Below, one piece after another: positions 1 through 9,590 of a stretch of DNA of 25,231 nt. Both the position numbers and the translations under genes were made by a program. This DNA comes from Dimorphilus gyrociliatus (lineage: Eukaryota > Annelida > Polychaeta > Dinophilidae): NCBI GenBank assembly GCA_904063045.1, contig CAJFCJ010000050.1:134131-159361 (forward strand), given 5' to 3'. Under the pieces are notes generated by a model that worked only from the letters and a program-made list of their open reading frames with translations, did no database searches and was not told the origin of the DNA. Within the stretch, counting starts at the first letter, position 1, and each line of letters begins with the position of its first letter.

Positions 1-52
1 TTCCCCCATACTGGTTTTTTTGCATTGGGAGCATACAAACTGACCTTTTTGA

Positions 53-1320
53 AACCATTCAACACATATCTCTCAAGATGATTTAATGGAAAACTCTGTT
101 GATAACTCAAACATTCAAGAAATAGATGAAATTGACCCTGCATTCACAATATTGGAAGGAATGAGCCAAAAAGGAAAAAATCTCCTTTTTCATGAAGGAT
201 ACAGTTATACTGTAAAAGAAAAGACTGCAAACACAGTTAAATGGACATGCAGTGTCAGAAACAAATCAATGAAGTGTCCTGCAAGAGTTTCCCAAAGAAA
301 TAGTTCTTTTATCCTTGGTAAAATGAATCATATTCATGAGAGAAATAATAACCCGGAAATGGAAATAAGAATTAGACACAAATTAAAAGAAAGTGGTCAG
401 AATGATAAAATAACATCAGGAAAATGTTTGGCTGAAAGTGTTCTCAGTGAAGTTCCCAAATCAAATTTTTCTATTGTACTGCTCTTGCTGGCAAAATCTA
501 TGCGTTTGCAAGTTATAACAATACTGGTTCTACTCGAACCTTTAAACAAATGTTTAAATTAAAATGGTTTATTCGCAATAATAATACTTAAGCAAGTAAC
601 AATATGAGAGTTCAATAGCAGAGTAGATAGTTTGTAATAGCAGGTTGCCAAATTACCAAACTGTCTTCCAATGTTGAGGAGTAGATGGATGGTTCCAGTG
701 GAGGTTGTTTCCAGATGATTTTCCCAGGTCCTTGGGTCCAGATGGAAGCTGCATGCCAAATGAGAATAATGAGGATTTATATACTTTGAGGTTTGTCTCT
801 GACATCCAATCATCACTTTACAGTTGCCGAAATGTGTAGTTCATATTTATCTTTAGTAACAGGATGTTACAAGGTTCAACATTTAGGAAGGTTAATTGAA
901 TTATAACTTGGCCACACCCTAGGCAAGTTAATTAAATTATAACTTGGCCAAACCTTTATTGGTAATTAAAGATGAACCTTCAAGCTGACTAATCAGACTT
1001 ATGTTTGGCCAATGTTATAGCATTTTCTTGCGTAGGTTTTAAGATGTACATGTATATGTTGCATAAAATAATAGAGTTCAAGCATGTAAAATATAACCAA
1101 AGTTGTACACTATTCCATCTATTGATAGGTATTGTAGGCTTATTAATAGAACAAGACAGCAGTTTAATCCTAATGAACCAGATGGCTTATACTTCACTCT
1201 TGATAAAACTTTTATTCCAGATAATTCTCTACACAAAGTCAAGTCAAATTACTATCTTATGGAAAGATGTGGTTTATGGATGGAACCTTTAAATGTGTTA
1301 AGGATCCATTTTATTTGTAA
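53..1320 (+). pseudogene. MULE transposase with FLYWCH zinc finger, split by a solo LTR
   Basis: N-terminal half of a Mutator-like (MULE) transposase. The frame is open from 53, first ATG at 86. A FLYWCH-type zinc finger covers about residues 35-75: an F-x-G-Y-x-Y start, W-T-C, K-C-P-A-R and a final H-I-H. The frame breaks at 475 where a solo LTR is inserted and resumes after it in the same frame, reading R-T-R-Q-Q-F-N-P-N-E-P, as in the segment of MULE proteins just before the DDE domain. A frameshift near 1276 moves the reading to frame 1, where M-D-G-T-F-K-C-V-K-D-P-F appears; DGTFK carries the first catalytic Asp of MULE transposases. A TAA at 1318 follows and the rest of the catalytic domain is absent here. 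It is a dead element. The FLYWCH and pre-DGTFK calls are firm; the original start is uncertain, as the related copy at 11423-12813 has an additional upstream zinc finger. Confidence 0.75.
475..1109 (-). mobile_element. Solo LTR, family 1 copy A, with 4-bp target duplication
   Basis: A 635-bp element read on the minus strand. It starts TGTACAAC and ends CAGTACA, giving TG..CA ends and a 5-bp terminal inverted repeat TGTAC/GTACA. It is flanked by CTAT at 471-474 and 1110-1113, a 4-bp target duplication. A TATA box (777-784) and AATAAA (568-573) lie in the expected LTR order. No internal retrotransposon coding sequence adjoins it, so it looks like a solo LTR; 4-bp duplications fit Ty3- or BEL-type elements. 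Copy C at 14195-14823 is very similar over its full length. It interrupts the MULE frame at 53-1320. Confidence 0.82.
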
Positions 1321-1337
1321 TTTAATATTGATCATAT

Positions 1338-2163
1338 GGAAAGAACAAAAATATTTCAACATATTGCGCAATAAATATGAAGTATTTGACTGTATTTCAA
1401 CTCCATATTTACAAAAAGGGAGAGCGATAAATAAGGAAAATAAAATTTATTACATAAGTCTATTTGCTTTTTATGATCTATTCCAAATTGGATTTATATG
1501 GACAGAGATAAAGTCTGTAAATAATACGAAAAAGAATACTTCTATTTTCAATGGTTTTTCAATCCTTCAACTAGGAAGAGTGGATTAAATTTTGAATTTT
1601 CTCACATGCTATTTAAAGAATGTTTTGCAGCAAAATTTATGATTGAATCATATCAGAAAAATCTACATGAAAATATTCAATTAATAGAATCAATAATCAG
1701 AAATTTAAAGAACTTGTTTATATTAAAAAATGTCTTCTCATTTGTCCTTGATATTGACTGTAATATTTGTGCAAAGCTAACAGCTATAAAAGGATTGGAT
1801 AATATTTTATCTATTCTGGATATAGATGAAAGACTTTGCACATATATTAGAAATAAATTCATTATTACTGCAATTGAATTATCTAATATTAGATTACCAA
1901 TTGGAATTTGGAGGTTAATCCTACATAACTCTACCAAACAAATCAAAGAATTTCAAATTACAGATGTAGATATAGATTTAAACAACTTTATTCATATTGG
2001 ACAAGAATTTCTAAAAAATTCTCTTTCCATTATAAAAATTTATGATAACAATCTAATTAGTTATATCATTACTGCTGAAACTATACAAAGCATAATGGAA
2101 CAGTTTAAAAATTTAAAAGCCTACATTAGCATTGTAGGCTTTGCCAAAAAAGAAACAGGTTAA
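1338..2163 (+). pseudogene. NACHT/NLR-like C-terminal fragment, frameshifted
   Basis: Two frames form one degraded coding stretch. Frame 2 runs to a stop at 1588 and has K-I-Y-Y-I-S-L-F-A-F-Y-D-L-F, the pattern of the helical region after the NACHT ATPase in NLR proteins. The reading shifts to frame 1 just before 1588, where F-E-F-S-H-M-L-F-K-E-C-F-A-A-K-F matches the F-x-H-x-x-x-x-E-x-F-A-A signature common in NLR winged-helix/HD2 regions. About 175 further residues to the TAA at 2161 are Leu/Ile-rich without clear repeats. No P-loop is visible because the fragment starts directly after the MULE remnant. The NLR assignment is inferred from these motifs; a simpler description is a broken gene of unknown family. 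It may be related to the RNI-type LRR exons further right, but that link is not shown. Confidence 0.45.
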
Positions 2164-2482
2164 TTCATCTTTTGTGAAGATATTCATTACAATGTATTAC
2201 TGTGCTAAGTTTACTAAGATTACTGGAAAACTGTAAAAATGCAATTTAATGACAATGGATTTATTGTACAATGAAGCATGGAGGAATAGATTTGAAAATG
2301 ATTTGGAGTGAACAATCAAGACCATTAGGAAAAAATGTACATATCAACATAGAGATAGAGATTAGAATATAGTGACTACAGAAAAATATATGGAGGTCAG
2401 AGTGTATTGATATATTTTTAGTAGATTTCTTGGGAAGTGGAAACAACTATTCATTGTAGGCCCATTATATCTATCAGAAGTT
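2164..2482. other. Spacer with no supported gene
   Basis: AT-rich sequence between the NLR-like fragment and the GPCR fragment. Only a short minus-strand ORF with no recognisable motif is present, and no counterpart was found in the other arm of the inverted duplication. Confidence 0.5.
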
Positions 2483-2884
2483 CTAACTGCATAAATGATA
2501 ATTAAATGCCGTTATAACAACAACAAATGGACAAATTGACATAAACATCATTTTCATATGGTTTTTATTCAATTTGTTATGAGGCCTACAAATACAGAAC
2601 CATCTTTCAATAGCAGATGTAAAGGTAAATCTAGAAAATACTGAAATTGTGTGATTTAAATACATGCCTATCTTGCAGATTACATTATTTGCGATAAAGC
2701 CTAATTCCAGAACAATACTGTGTGGAATGTAGAGTGAACAGCTTAATATATCAATAAAAGCCATAGTTTTTATAAATAAATCACTAGGAGAAAAGTTTTT
2801 CTTGGAATCATAAACGAATAATATCAACAAATTTGATGTTATAGCAATAACCATATTAGTTGATACAAAAATAGAGTAAAACAC
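2483..2884 (-). pseudogene. Rhodopsin-family GPCR fragment, TM1-TM4
   Basis: A 133-residue reading frame with four hydrophobic helices. TM1 contains S-N-L-L-I-L-F (the conserved Asn of TM1). TM2 contains M-A-F-I-D (the conserved Asp). An extracellular Cys precedes TM3 in V-I-C-K-I-G. TM3 ends A-I-E-R-W-F-C-I-C-R-P, a DRY-box variant (ERW). TM4 then begins and the frame stops after C-S. No TM5-TM7 is present downstream. A decayed copy lies inverted at 17330-17670. It could be one exon of a receptor whose other exons were lost; with no 3' half it is treated as a fragment. The ligand class cannot be told. Confidence 0.65.
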
Positions 2885-2998
2885 ATTAAATCTAGTTTTT
2901 TAGTTATTGTTGTCGTATTTTCCATTTTGACAAACAAATTGCCAGACAACAAGCTTTTTCAATGTTAAAAAATAAATCTAATAATGGAAAATGGATGC

Positions 2999-3092
2999 GA
3001 CAGAAAACATCCACAAATCAGTGCTTTTACCCTAACTGTAACCCAGGCCTTAGCTATACCTTACCTTTTCGATTAGCCCTAACCCTAAAATA
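2999..3092 (+). repeat. Dispersed repeat with telomere-like CCCTAA motifs
   Basis: Starts GACAGAAAACATCCAC and continues through several CCTAAC/CCCTAA-like hexamers. The same order of words occurs at 20174-20265 on the same strand. It is absent from the matching position of the right arm, so it arrived after the duplication or was lost there. Confidence 0.6.
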
Positions 3093-3182
3093 TATAAAAA
3101 ATATAACCTGCACACTGACCCCAAATTTGAGAATCTCTTACATAATAACTCTCAAAACAATTTATTCACCTAAAAGAAAAAA

Positions 3183-3619
3183 TACTGCTCTTGCTGGCAA
3201 AATCTATGCATTTGGGAGTTACAACAATACTGGTTCTACTCGAACCTTCTAAACATATGTTTAAAATTAAAATGGTTTATTCACAATAATAATACTTAAG
3301 TAGTAATGATATGAGAGTTCAATAGCAGAGTAGATAGTTGTAATAGCAGGTTGCCAAATTACCAAACTGTCTTCCAATGTTGAGGAATAGATGGATGGTT
3401 CCAGTAGAGGTTGTTTCCAAGTTATCTTCCCAGCTCCTTGGGTCCAGATGGAAGCTGCATGCCAAATGAGAATAGTGAGGATTTATATACTTTGAGGTTT
3501 CCCTCTGACATCCAATCATCACTTTACAGTTGCCAAAATGTGTAGTTCATATTTATCTTTAGTAACAGGATGTTACAAGGTTGAACATTTAGGAAGGTTT
3601 ATTGAATTATAACTTGGCC
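3183..3619 (-). mobile_element. LTR family 1 copy B, truncated
   Basis: Matches copies A and C from the 3' end of the LTR (CAGTA) through the AATAAA and TATA-box segments, then stops near 3619 inside the U3 part, losing the 5' end. The terminal TG/CA and a target duplication are not visible. It interrupts a tract (3100-3185) that continues elsewhere in the right arm without an LTR, so the right arm shows the empty site. Confidence 0.72.
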
Positions 3620-3639
3620 TAGAGACCTTGTCTGTTTTT

Positions 3640-3760
3640 GATTATGTACACATACATTCATCAGCTATATTCTACAATAGAGAAGTAGTATTTAACCAGT
3701 ATTGTACTATGCAGATAGCACTGATAAAGATAAGCAGTAGTGACCTATTTCGTGTAGGGC
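3640..3760 (-). repeat. Dispersed repeat family 'R2', copy 1
   Basis: Read on the minus strand it contains GCTTATCTTTATCAGTG and a block ending in a CATTCATNNGTCAGCT-type word. Related copies are at 13470-13520, 18115-18195 and 19880-19975. No coding potential or terminal repeats were seen. It may be a SINE- or MITE-derived fragment; the class is unknown. Confidence 0.55.
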
Positions 3761-4278
3761 AGTGCATACACATTATGCAGCAATAAAACCTATTAAATTA
3801 TATAAAGAATATTTGCTATTTGCAACCTAGCATTAATATTACAATTTATTAATCCATACATTTATGATTTTGAACCAAAACTAGTTCAATTAATTATCAA
3901 TTATGCTTCAATTCTTAGTGTCTACACAATACTGTTCTTCTTAACATGCATTAATCAGATATACTTCCTCCTTATATGCTGATTCTAAATTTACTAACTC
4001 AATCAATTGAATATCATTATTAACGTAGAATATAAAAACGGTCAAATATACAATCTACATGCTCATTTTACTCAATACATATTCTTTGGATGAAATACTG
4101 GTGTTTTGTTGATTAATTTCTACCGAAATTGCCTTTGTTAGACTATTTGTGGACGAACTTTATAGGTTCTATTTGTTTGAGTACTTTGGCAAGTTGGTAA
4201 ATGATTGGAAAGGACGATTACAGTTGTGACGAACCAGAAATTCCTACAATTACAATACAACAAAGTACAGATTAAAGC
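3761..4278. other. Spacer; contains a direct repeat shared with 18603-18690
   Basis: No supported gene. The stretch 4066-4150 is an ~85-bp imperfect match, same strand, to 18603-18690. The rest shows only short ORFs. Confidence 0.5.
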
Positions 4279-4486
4279 ATTAGAACAACTAATGATCTGG
4301 AAGGTTATCATCAAAGGCTGAATAAAATTGTTGGAGAAAATATTTTTTTTTTATTTAGTGATTGATGAATTGAAGAGGGAGGTAGACCTGATAAATCTGT
4401 ACAAAAAGCTTTTAAATGAAAGAAAGCTAGTTAGACTTCAAAGGAAAATTTATACTCAAATTCAAAGATATCTCTTCTTAATTTGA
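4279..4486 (+). pseudogene. MULE transposase C-terminal fragment
   Basis: Reads R-T-T-N-D-L-E-G-Y-H-Q-R-L-N-K-I-V-G, the R-T-N-N-x-x-E-G-W-H motif near the end of MULE transposases. After a TGA near 4364 and a frame change it continues E-L-K-R-E-V-D-L-I-N-L-Y and a basic helix, ending in TGA at 4484. No upstream catalytic segment is attached. The distal half is found inverted at 16792-16905, so this scrap predates the inverted duplication. Confidence 0.72.
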
Positions 4487-4983
4487 GAAAATTTAAAAAG
4501 CAGGTGAAAAACAGCTTCTGTAGTTGTGCTCAGAATTATATTATTGAAAGTAGTTGACAATTAGTTGATACCATTAAACTTTCTTGAAAACACTGATCAT
4601 TAATAGTAATGCTTCAAAAAAGGTTGTCTTAGTTTTAGAGTTGTTCACAAATTATCAATACACAATTTTTTAGGTAAACCCAAAGTTGCCTATTATAAAA
4701 AGCTTTCTTTTAATTTATGGATATTTTCTGTCACTAGATAAGGAATTTGAATTCTTAAAAAATTAAGCCAATAGAAAAAGTTATATGATGTTTTAAGTGA
4801 ATAATTCATTTATTATGTATTATTACACATATTCTCTAATCACAGTTTTATTTTTCAACACATATTTACATTTAATTAAAATCTATTTTAAGGGACATAC
4901 TTTGTCATGAATGTTTTATGTCAACCCCCAATCAATAATTGTCATGGAGTCAACTGTCCTGATTAGAGTCAACTGTCTGTGGA
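4487..4983. other. Non-coding spacer with an arm-specific ~280-bp segment
   Basis: 4487-4640 and 4930-4983 have inverted counterparts at 16500-16800. About 4640-4930 has none and is either an insertion here or a deletion on the right. No coding or terminal-repeat signals were seen. Confidence 0.5.
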
Positions 4984-7034
4984 TCAATTGTTTAGATACC
5001 TAAACAGAGAATCATCAAGCGTGATTACTAAACTTTCATTATTAAAAATATTTGAATCTTCCAGTATTATGCAGTGTTTAAAAACTTTTCTTAAATATTT
5101 GACTTGTTCATACTTAAGTAAACAGGACTGAAAGTTAATTCTTTTTAAACTGTTTGAAGAAGATTTGAGACTTTCCAAAATTGTTTGGAAGCCCATTCCC
5201 ATACCCGAATTATTGTAGAAACTTACATCTTCTAGTGTTGAGAAGTGTTTTAATGTTTTCTCCTAAATATTCCACATGTTCATCATTAAGTGAACAGGAT
5301 GAAAAGTTAATTCTTTTTTAAACAATTTGAAGTAGATTTCAGAGCATTACAAATGGTTTGCAAGCCTATGCCCATTTTTCTATTTCCAGAGAAATTCAAG
5401 TCTTCTAGTGTTGAGCAAAGTTTTAATGTTTCTCCTAAATATCCAGCTTGCTTATCATTAAGTGAACAGTATAAAAAGTTAATTCTTTTTAAACATTTTA
5501 AAGAAGATTTGAGACCATTACAAATTGTTAGCAAGCCTATTCCCATTTTTCTATTTCCAGAGAAATTGAAGTCTTCTAATGTTGAGCAGTGTTTTAATGT
5601 TTCTCCTAAATATTCAGCATGTTTATCATCAAGGGAACAGTCAGTGAGGTCAATTCTTTTTAAATAGTTTGAAGAATACTGCAGGCCATTGCAAATGATT
5701 TGGAAGCCAATTCCCATAGTATCATTTGAAGATAAAAGAAAGTCTTCTAATGTTGAGCAGTGTTTTAATGTTTCTCCTAAATAGTTAGCTTGTGTTTCAT
5801 CAAGTGAACAGTAACGGAGGTCAATTCTTTTTAAACAGTTTGAAGAATATTGCAGGCCATTGCAAATGATATGGAAGCCAATTTCCATACTGAAATTTGA
5901 AGATAAAACAAAGTTTTCCAATGTTAGGCAGTGTTTTAGTGTTTCTCCTAAATATTTAGCTTGTGTTTCATCAAGTGAACAAGATGAAAAGTTAATTCCT
6001 TTTAAACACCTTGAAGTAAATTTGAGACCATTACAAATGGTTTGCAGGCCTACTCCCATGTTTCTATTTCCAGAGAAATTCAAGTCTTCTAGTGTTGAGA
6101 AGTCTTTTATTGTTTCTCCTAAATATTCAGCATGCTTATCATCAAGTGAACAGTCACTGAGGTCAATTCTTTTTAAACAGTTTGAAGAAGATTTGAGACC
6201 ATTACAAATGGTTTGTAAGCCAATACCCATTTTTCTATTTCCAGAGAAATTGAAGTCTTCTAGTGTTGAGCAGTGTTTTAATGTTTCTCCTAAATATTCA
6301 GCTTGTTTATCATCAAGTGAACAGTATGAAAAGTTAATTTTTTTTAAACAGTTTGAAGAAGATTTGAGACCTTTGCAAAGGATTTTGAAGCCCATTCCCA
6401 TAGTATCATTTGAAGAGAAATTCAAGTCTACTAGTGTTGAGCAATGTTCTGATGCTTTTCCTAAATATTTAACTTGTGTGTAATTAAGTGAACAGGACTG
6501 ATTGTTAATACTTTTTAAACTGTTTGAAGAAGATTTGAGACTTTCAAAAATTGTTTGGAAGCCTATTCCCATACCTGGATTATTGTAGAAACTTACATCT
6601 TCTAGTGTTGAGAAGTTTTTTAATGTTTCTCCTAAATATTCTGCATGTTTATCATCAAGTGAACAGGATGAAAAGTTAATTCTTTTTAAACAGTTTGATG
6701 TAGATTTGAGACCATTACATATGGTTTGCAAGCCTATTCCCAAGCCTGGATTTTTGTAGAAACTTACATATTCTAGTATTAAGTAGTGTTTTAATGTTTC
6801 TCCTAAATATTTAGCATGCTTATCATCAAGTGAACAGTCACTGAGGTCAATTCTTTTTAAACATTTTGAAGAAGATTTGAGACTATTACAAATGCTTTGG
6901 AAGCCAATTCCCATAGTTTCATTAGGTTAGACCAATTTAAGTCTTCTAGTGTTGAGAAGAGTTTTAATGCTCTTCCTAAATTTTCTACTTGTTTATCCTT
7001 TAAATCCAAATTATTAAGGTGAGTCTTTTAAACT
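4984..7034 (-). CDS. RNI-type leucine-rich-repeat protein segment, frameshifted
   Basis: A tandem LRR protein with about eleven 57-residue units, each holding two ribonuclease-inhibitor-type LRRs: L-K-R-I-D-L-S-D-C-S-L-D-D-K-H-A-E-Y-L-G then L-E-D-F-N-F-S-G-N, M-G-I-G-F-Q-T-I-C-N. Such curved scaffolds bind proteins and are typical of NLRs, though no NACHT domain is attached. 5307-6914 is open for 535 codons; a frameshift near 5300 separates it from 4984-5202, which ends the array in the same repeat style. Upstream, an LRR-like segment (L-D-L-K-D-K-Q-V-E-N-L-G) at 6925-7020 is out of frame, and the same break exists in the right-arm copy. A pyrimidine-rich splice acceptor at 7035-7055 precedes it in both arms, so this is probably a last exon. 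Whether it is expressed is unknown; the edges suggest decay while the long core frame suggests recent function or recent tandem expansion. Confidence 0.6.
5027..6914 (-). repeat. Tandem 171-bp repeat encoding the LRR units
   Basis: The DNA of the LRR array repeats every 171 bp with long shared words between units (for example CTTCTAGTGTTGAG on the plus strand). Similarity at DNA level, not only protein level, implies recent unequal exchange or conversion. The right arm has only four units, so the number changed after the duplication. Confidence 0.8.
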
Positions 7035-7055
7035 CTGAGAGAAAGATAAGAGGGC
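7035..7055 (-). promoter_or_regulatory. Conserved splice acceptor before the LRR exon
   Basis: Reads CTTATCTTTCTCTCAG on the minus strand; the right arm keeps CTTATCTTTCTCACAG at 15363-15378. Preservation in both arms supports a real intron/exon boundary ahead of the LRR coding exon. Confidence 0.5.
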
Positions 7056-7422
7056 ATTGCATATCACTGTATGACTTCTGTTATATTTTAAACTATGCTA
7101 TTATATATAACTTAATCATGTATAAACCTACACAAGACAATACAATAACATTTGGCAAAACACAGAGCTTGGTTGGTCAGATTGAGGTTTATCATTAAGT
7201 ACCACCTAAGGTATGACCAAGTTGTATTTGATGAGCTTGTCTAAGGTATGGCCAAGCTATGACTAATTAGCTTTTTCAAGTGTTAAACTTTGTTTCTAAA
7301 GATAAATATAAACTAGACAGTTTGGTAACTGTAAAATGATGATGGGGTATTAGAGACAAGCCTTCAAGTATATTTATCCTCACTGTGTCATTCAAACCAG
7401 CTTATCAACTGGACCTAATATA

Positions 7423-7456
7423 CAGTCCGCAAGAGAAGTTTTCATATATAGAAAAA
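7423..7456 (+). repeat. Tc1 left terminal inverted repeat
   Basis: CAGTCCGC then AGAAGTTTTCATATA. It pairs with 8938-8971 with three mismatches. Confidence 0.88.
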
Positions 7457-7615
7457 AAAAAATTTTTTCTGTAATTTTGAGGAATAGAATTATGTTGTTT
7501 AAAGGATATTTTATGTAATTTCATATAATATTTCTTTTTTTCAGCTTTCTAGAACATATTTGTTTTTATATTAGACAACAAGTATTTTTTCGCAATAATC
7601 CTATATAATTTAAAA

Positions 7616-7640
7616 TGTGCCATAAGTATCCATATAAGGA
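7616..7640 (+). repeat. Tc1 left internal direct repeat
   Basis: Contains GCCATAAGTATCCATATAAG. The core ATAAGTATCCATATAAGG matches the terminal AGAAGTTTTCATATATAG at 13 of 18 positions, fitting an inner transposase-binding site. Confidence 0.6.
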
Positions 7641-7723
7641 TGATTTTTGTCTAAAACTTATAAAACATTCCAATTTCGAACAATTACATTTTAGAAGACA
7701 ATTCCTTAAAATTACTTGTTAAG

Positions 7724-8689
7724 ATGAAGTATCATCCACAAATCAGAGAGCTGGCAAGATGAAAAGAAACAGAGATGACATATGACAGACTTTCAGTTGA
7801 CCTGAATATCCCTATGTCATCTCTGCAATACATTTGCCATGATAGAAGGGAAGAACAACCTAAAAGAATGGGTAGACCTTCAAAGGTAAGTGAAAGAACA
7901 AAAAATCTTATAAAAAGAGAATGTGAAAGACTACAAGAAAAAAAAGAGAAATTTAGGGTTGGATATCTCAAAAAGGACCATTCAAAGGATTCTGAAAGAG
8001 AATGGAGCAAGTTATATGACTATCCCCAAAATTTGCCTTTTAAGAGCAAGAGCTAAAAGAACTAGGTTGAAGTAGTAGGTGGATGGGTTCAACAACAACT
8101 CAATTTTAGTAAAGTTATCTTTACTGATGAGTCCAGATTTTCTCTGAATGGCCCAGACCATATGCTAACTTGGCAATGGGATGATTGTCCAAGACTCTAT
8201 AGAAATAAGCTCCCTGTTGGTTGAGGAGGAGTGATGATGTGGGGGTGTATATCCTCAGATGGTGAAGTCTTCATCCAAAGACTTCCCTCTAACATCACTG
8301 GAGAAATTTACTCTGAAGTTATTCACAGGACAGTTTTTCCACTGTTAAGGGAGAAATTTGGTGAAGACTTCATCTGGCAGCAGGACAATGCACCCCCACA
8401 CACTGCCAGTGTAACAAGAGATACACTGCAGGAGAATAGAATACAAGTCCTTCCTTGGCCTCCATATTTACCAGATCTCAACCCCATTGAAAATTTATGG
8501 GGCTATTTGAAACAAAACATTTATGAAATTACCAGATGTCAATCACTCAATGATTTGTGGGACAAAATTATATTAGAGATGGAAAAAATAAATAGAGATA
8601 ATAGTCAATATGTTAAACATTTATATGAAAGAATGGGAGAAAGAGTTTGGCAAGTTGTTGCCAACAAAGGTGACAGGATTGAAAAATAA
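7724..8689 (+). pseudogene. Tc1-family transposase, four in-frame stops
   Basis: Cut-and-paste transposase. All of it lies in frame 2 from the ATG at 7724, interrupted by TGA 7760, TAA 8054, TAG 8063 and TGA 8222. The N-terminal part carries a helix-turn-helix DNA-binding region and G-R-P-S-K, a typical linker motif. The catalytic domain shows F-T-D-E-S-R-F (first Asp), W-Q-Q-D-N-A-P-P-H (second Asp) and N-P-I-E-N-L-W (Glu); 34 residues separate the second Asp and the Glu, the Tc1 DD34E signature. It ends with TAA at 8687. Length is near the family's usual ~340 codons and there are no frameshifts, so it is a fairly young, inactivated copy. It cannot make a full transposase itself. Confidence 0.87.
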
Positions 8690-8737
8690 CTTTAATACCT
8701 TGACAAAAAAAATGATGTCAAATTACTTAATTAAGTT

Positions 8738-8758
8738 TATATTAACACTTATGGCGCA
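8738..8758 (-). repeat. Tc1 right internal direct repeat
   Basis: On the minus strand reads TGCGCCATAAGTGTTAATAT, matching the left inner repeat at 7616-7640 (shared GCCATAAGT). Confidence 0.6.
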
Positions 8759-8937
8759 TTTCTTCTCTCTTAATTTTAAAGATAAATAAACATTAAATTT
8801 AAAAACATATTTTTTTCAGCAAAGCAAATCCAAAGTTTCATTTCAGACATATTCTTCAACAAATATTTACAAAAAAAACCCGAAAAATTCCTAATAGAAA
8901 TAAAAAAAAGAGCTCTTTTATCAAAAAAAATTAAATG

Positions 8938-8971
8938 TTTTTCCATATATGAAAACTTCTGTCGCGGACTG
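8938..8971 (-). repeat. Tc1 right terminal inverted repeat
   Basis: Reverse complement starts CAGTCCGC and then has AGAAGTTTTCATATATGG. Partner of 7423-7456. Confidence 0.88.
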
Positions 8972-9254
8972 TACACTGGGACAAGCCTTCTATTCCTTCA
9001 ACATTGGACACTAGTTTGGCAATTTGGCAACCTACTTTCATAGAATATTTACTCTGCTATTTAACTTTCATATTGCTACTTGCTGAAGTATTTTATTTTG
9101 AATAAACCTCTGAAATTAGATACTTTGTTTAAAGGTTTGAGCAGAACCAGTACTGTTTAATTTGGCTACAATATTCTTTACAGAGCTAAAGATTTTGTAG
9201 GGATTATTTACTAACAAAAGGTTTTTGATAATGAGAAAACTAGAAGAATTGTGG

Positions 9255-9580
9255 TGCATTTCTTGATATAAGATTTATTCTAATTTTATAAATATAATAG
9301 AAAATGGTTGGAACTTGGTCGATATAGATATTTCTTCATAATTGAGTTATTAAAAGAATGTGTCATAGAAAGCATTATGGAAAAAACATTCAAATTTTAA
9401 ACAGGATAAGTAATGCTTATACTGCTCTAATCAGCACATAGCTGGGTTAGGTAGAAATTGGACCCAGATTTAAATAAATCAATCAGCAATCTTGTAAATA
9501 TTTGAATAAGTTAATAGGAGATAATTGTTTTCTAAAAATGTGTTTAACTGTCAGTGATAATAGTTTTTGTTTATAAAATC
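9255..9580. repeat. Non-coding inner block of the left arm
   Basis: No reading frame. It matches 13810-14175 in inverted orientation (shared AATGGTTGGAACTTGG and GATTAGAGCAGTATAAGC-like words on opposite strands). This is the innermost recognisable pair and so marks the edge of the loop. Confidence 0.65.
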
Positions 9581-9590
9581 CAGGTACGAT

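Larger units (their letters stand above)
7423..8971 (+). mobile_element. Tc1-type DNA transposon with IR/DR ends
   Basis: A 1549-bp element bounded by TA (7421-7422 and 8972-8973), the Tc1/mariner target duplication. The terminal inverted repeats start CAGTCCGC and agree at 31 of 34 positions by eye. About 190-230 bp inside each end is a second partial copy of the terminal motif, an arrangement known as IR/DR and seen in Tc1 relatives such as Sleeping Beauty. It encodes one broken transposase on the plus strand and is inserted in LTR family 2. Confidence 0.88.
7068..9200 (+). mobile_element. LTR family 2 copy, interrupted by a Tc1 element
   Basis: A diverged relative of LTR family 1. It starts TGTATGACTTC at 7068 and keeps the duplicated U3 words (GGTATGRCCAAG) at 7210-7250. 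It has a TATA-like AGTATATTTATCC near 7370 and GAATAAAC near 9103. Tc1 sits at 7423-8971; the LTR resumes with TTTGGCAATTTGGCAACC. The 3' end is unclear, about 9150-9200. An inverted partial copy is at 15005-15345 in the right arm, so this LTR was present before the duplication. Confidence 0.65.
2530..9580. repeat. Left arm of a large degraded inverted duplication
   Basis: Blocks in this arm reappear as reverse complements, in mirrored order, at 13810-17660. By eye the pairs are: 2530-2955 with 17240-17660 (GPCR fragment); 3100-3185 with 17155-17240; 4350-4640 with 16640-16905; 4930-5070 with 16505-16625; the LRR arrays 5070-6914 with 15466-16127; 6915-7068 with 15345-15465; 7068-7405 with 15005-15345; and 9255-9580 with 13810-14175. 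Sequence between blocks differs through insertions and deletions. The loop is about 4.2 kb. Confidence 0.75.

Noticed and set aside
559-816. 85-codon ORF seen in LTR copies A and C and shortened in B
   Set aside because: It lies inside the LTR around the TATA and poly(A) segments; conservation follows from copies being young. No protein features.
475-1109. A full retrotransposon or endogenous retrovirus
   Set aside because: Target duplications directly abut the LTR at both ends and no gag, pol or env-like frame is found anywhere in the window.
4066-4150. Reverse-strand reading V-E-I-N-x-Q-N-T-S, resembling the zinc-ribbon start of TnpB/Fanzor nucleases, also in 18603-18690
   Set aside because: Only about 20 codons, the expected cysteines are not present and no RuvC motifs lie nearby. 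Too little to call.
5353-6483. Plus-strand ORFs of 104 and 207 codons opposite the LRR array (and a minus-strand one at 15453-15848)
   Set aside because: They are antisense shadows: a stop-free antisense frame in one 171-bp unit is simply copied along the tandem array.
7724-8689. Stop-codon reassignment to explain the stops in the Tc1 transposase
   Set aside because: TGA, TAA and TAG all occur, while other genes in the window use them as normal ends; simple decay explains it.
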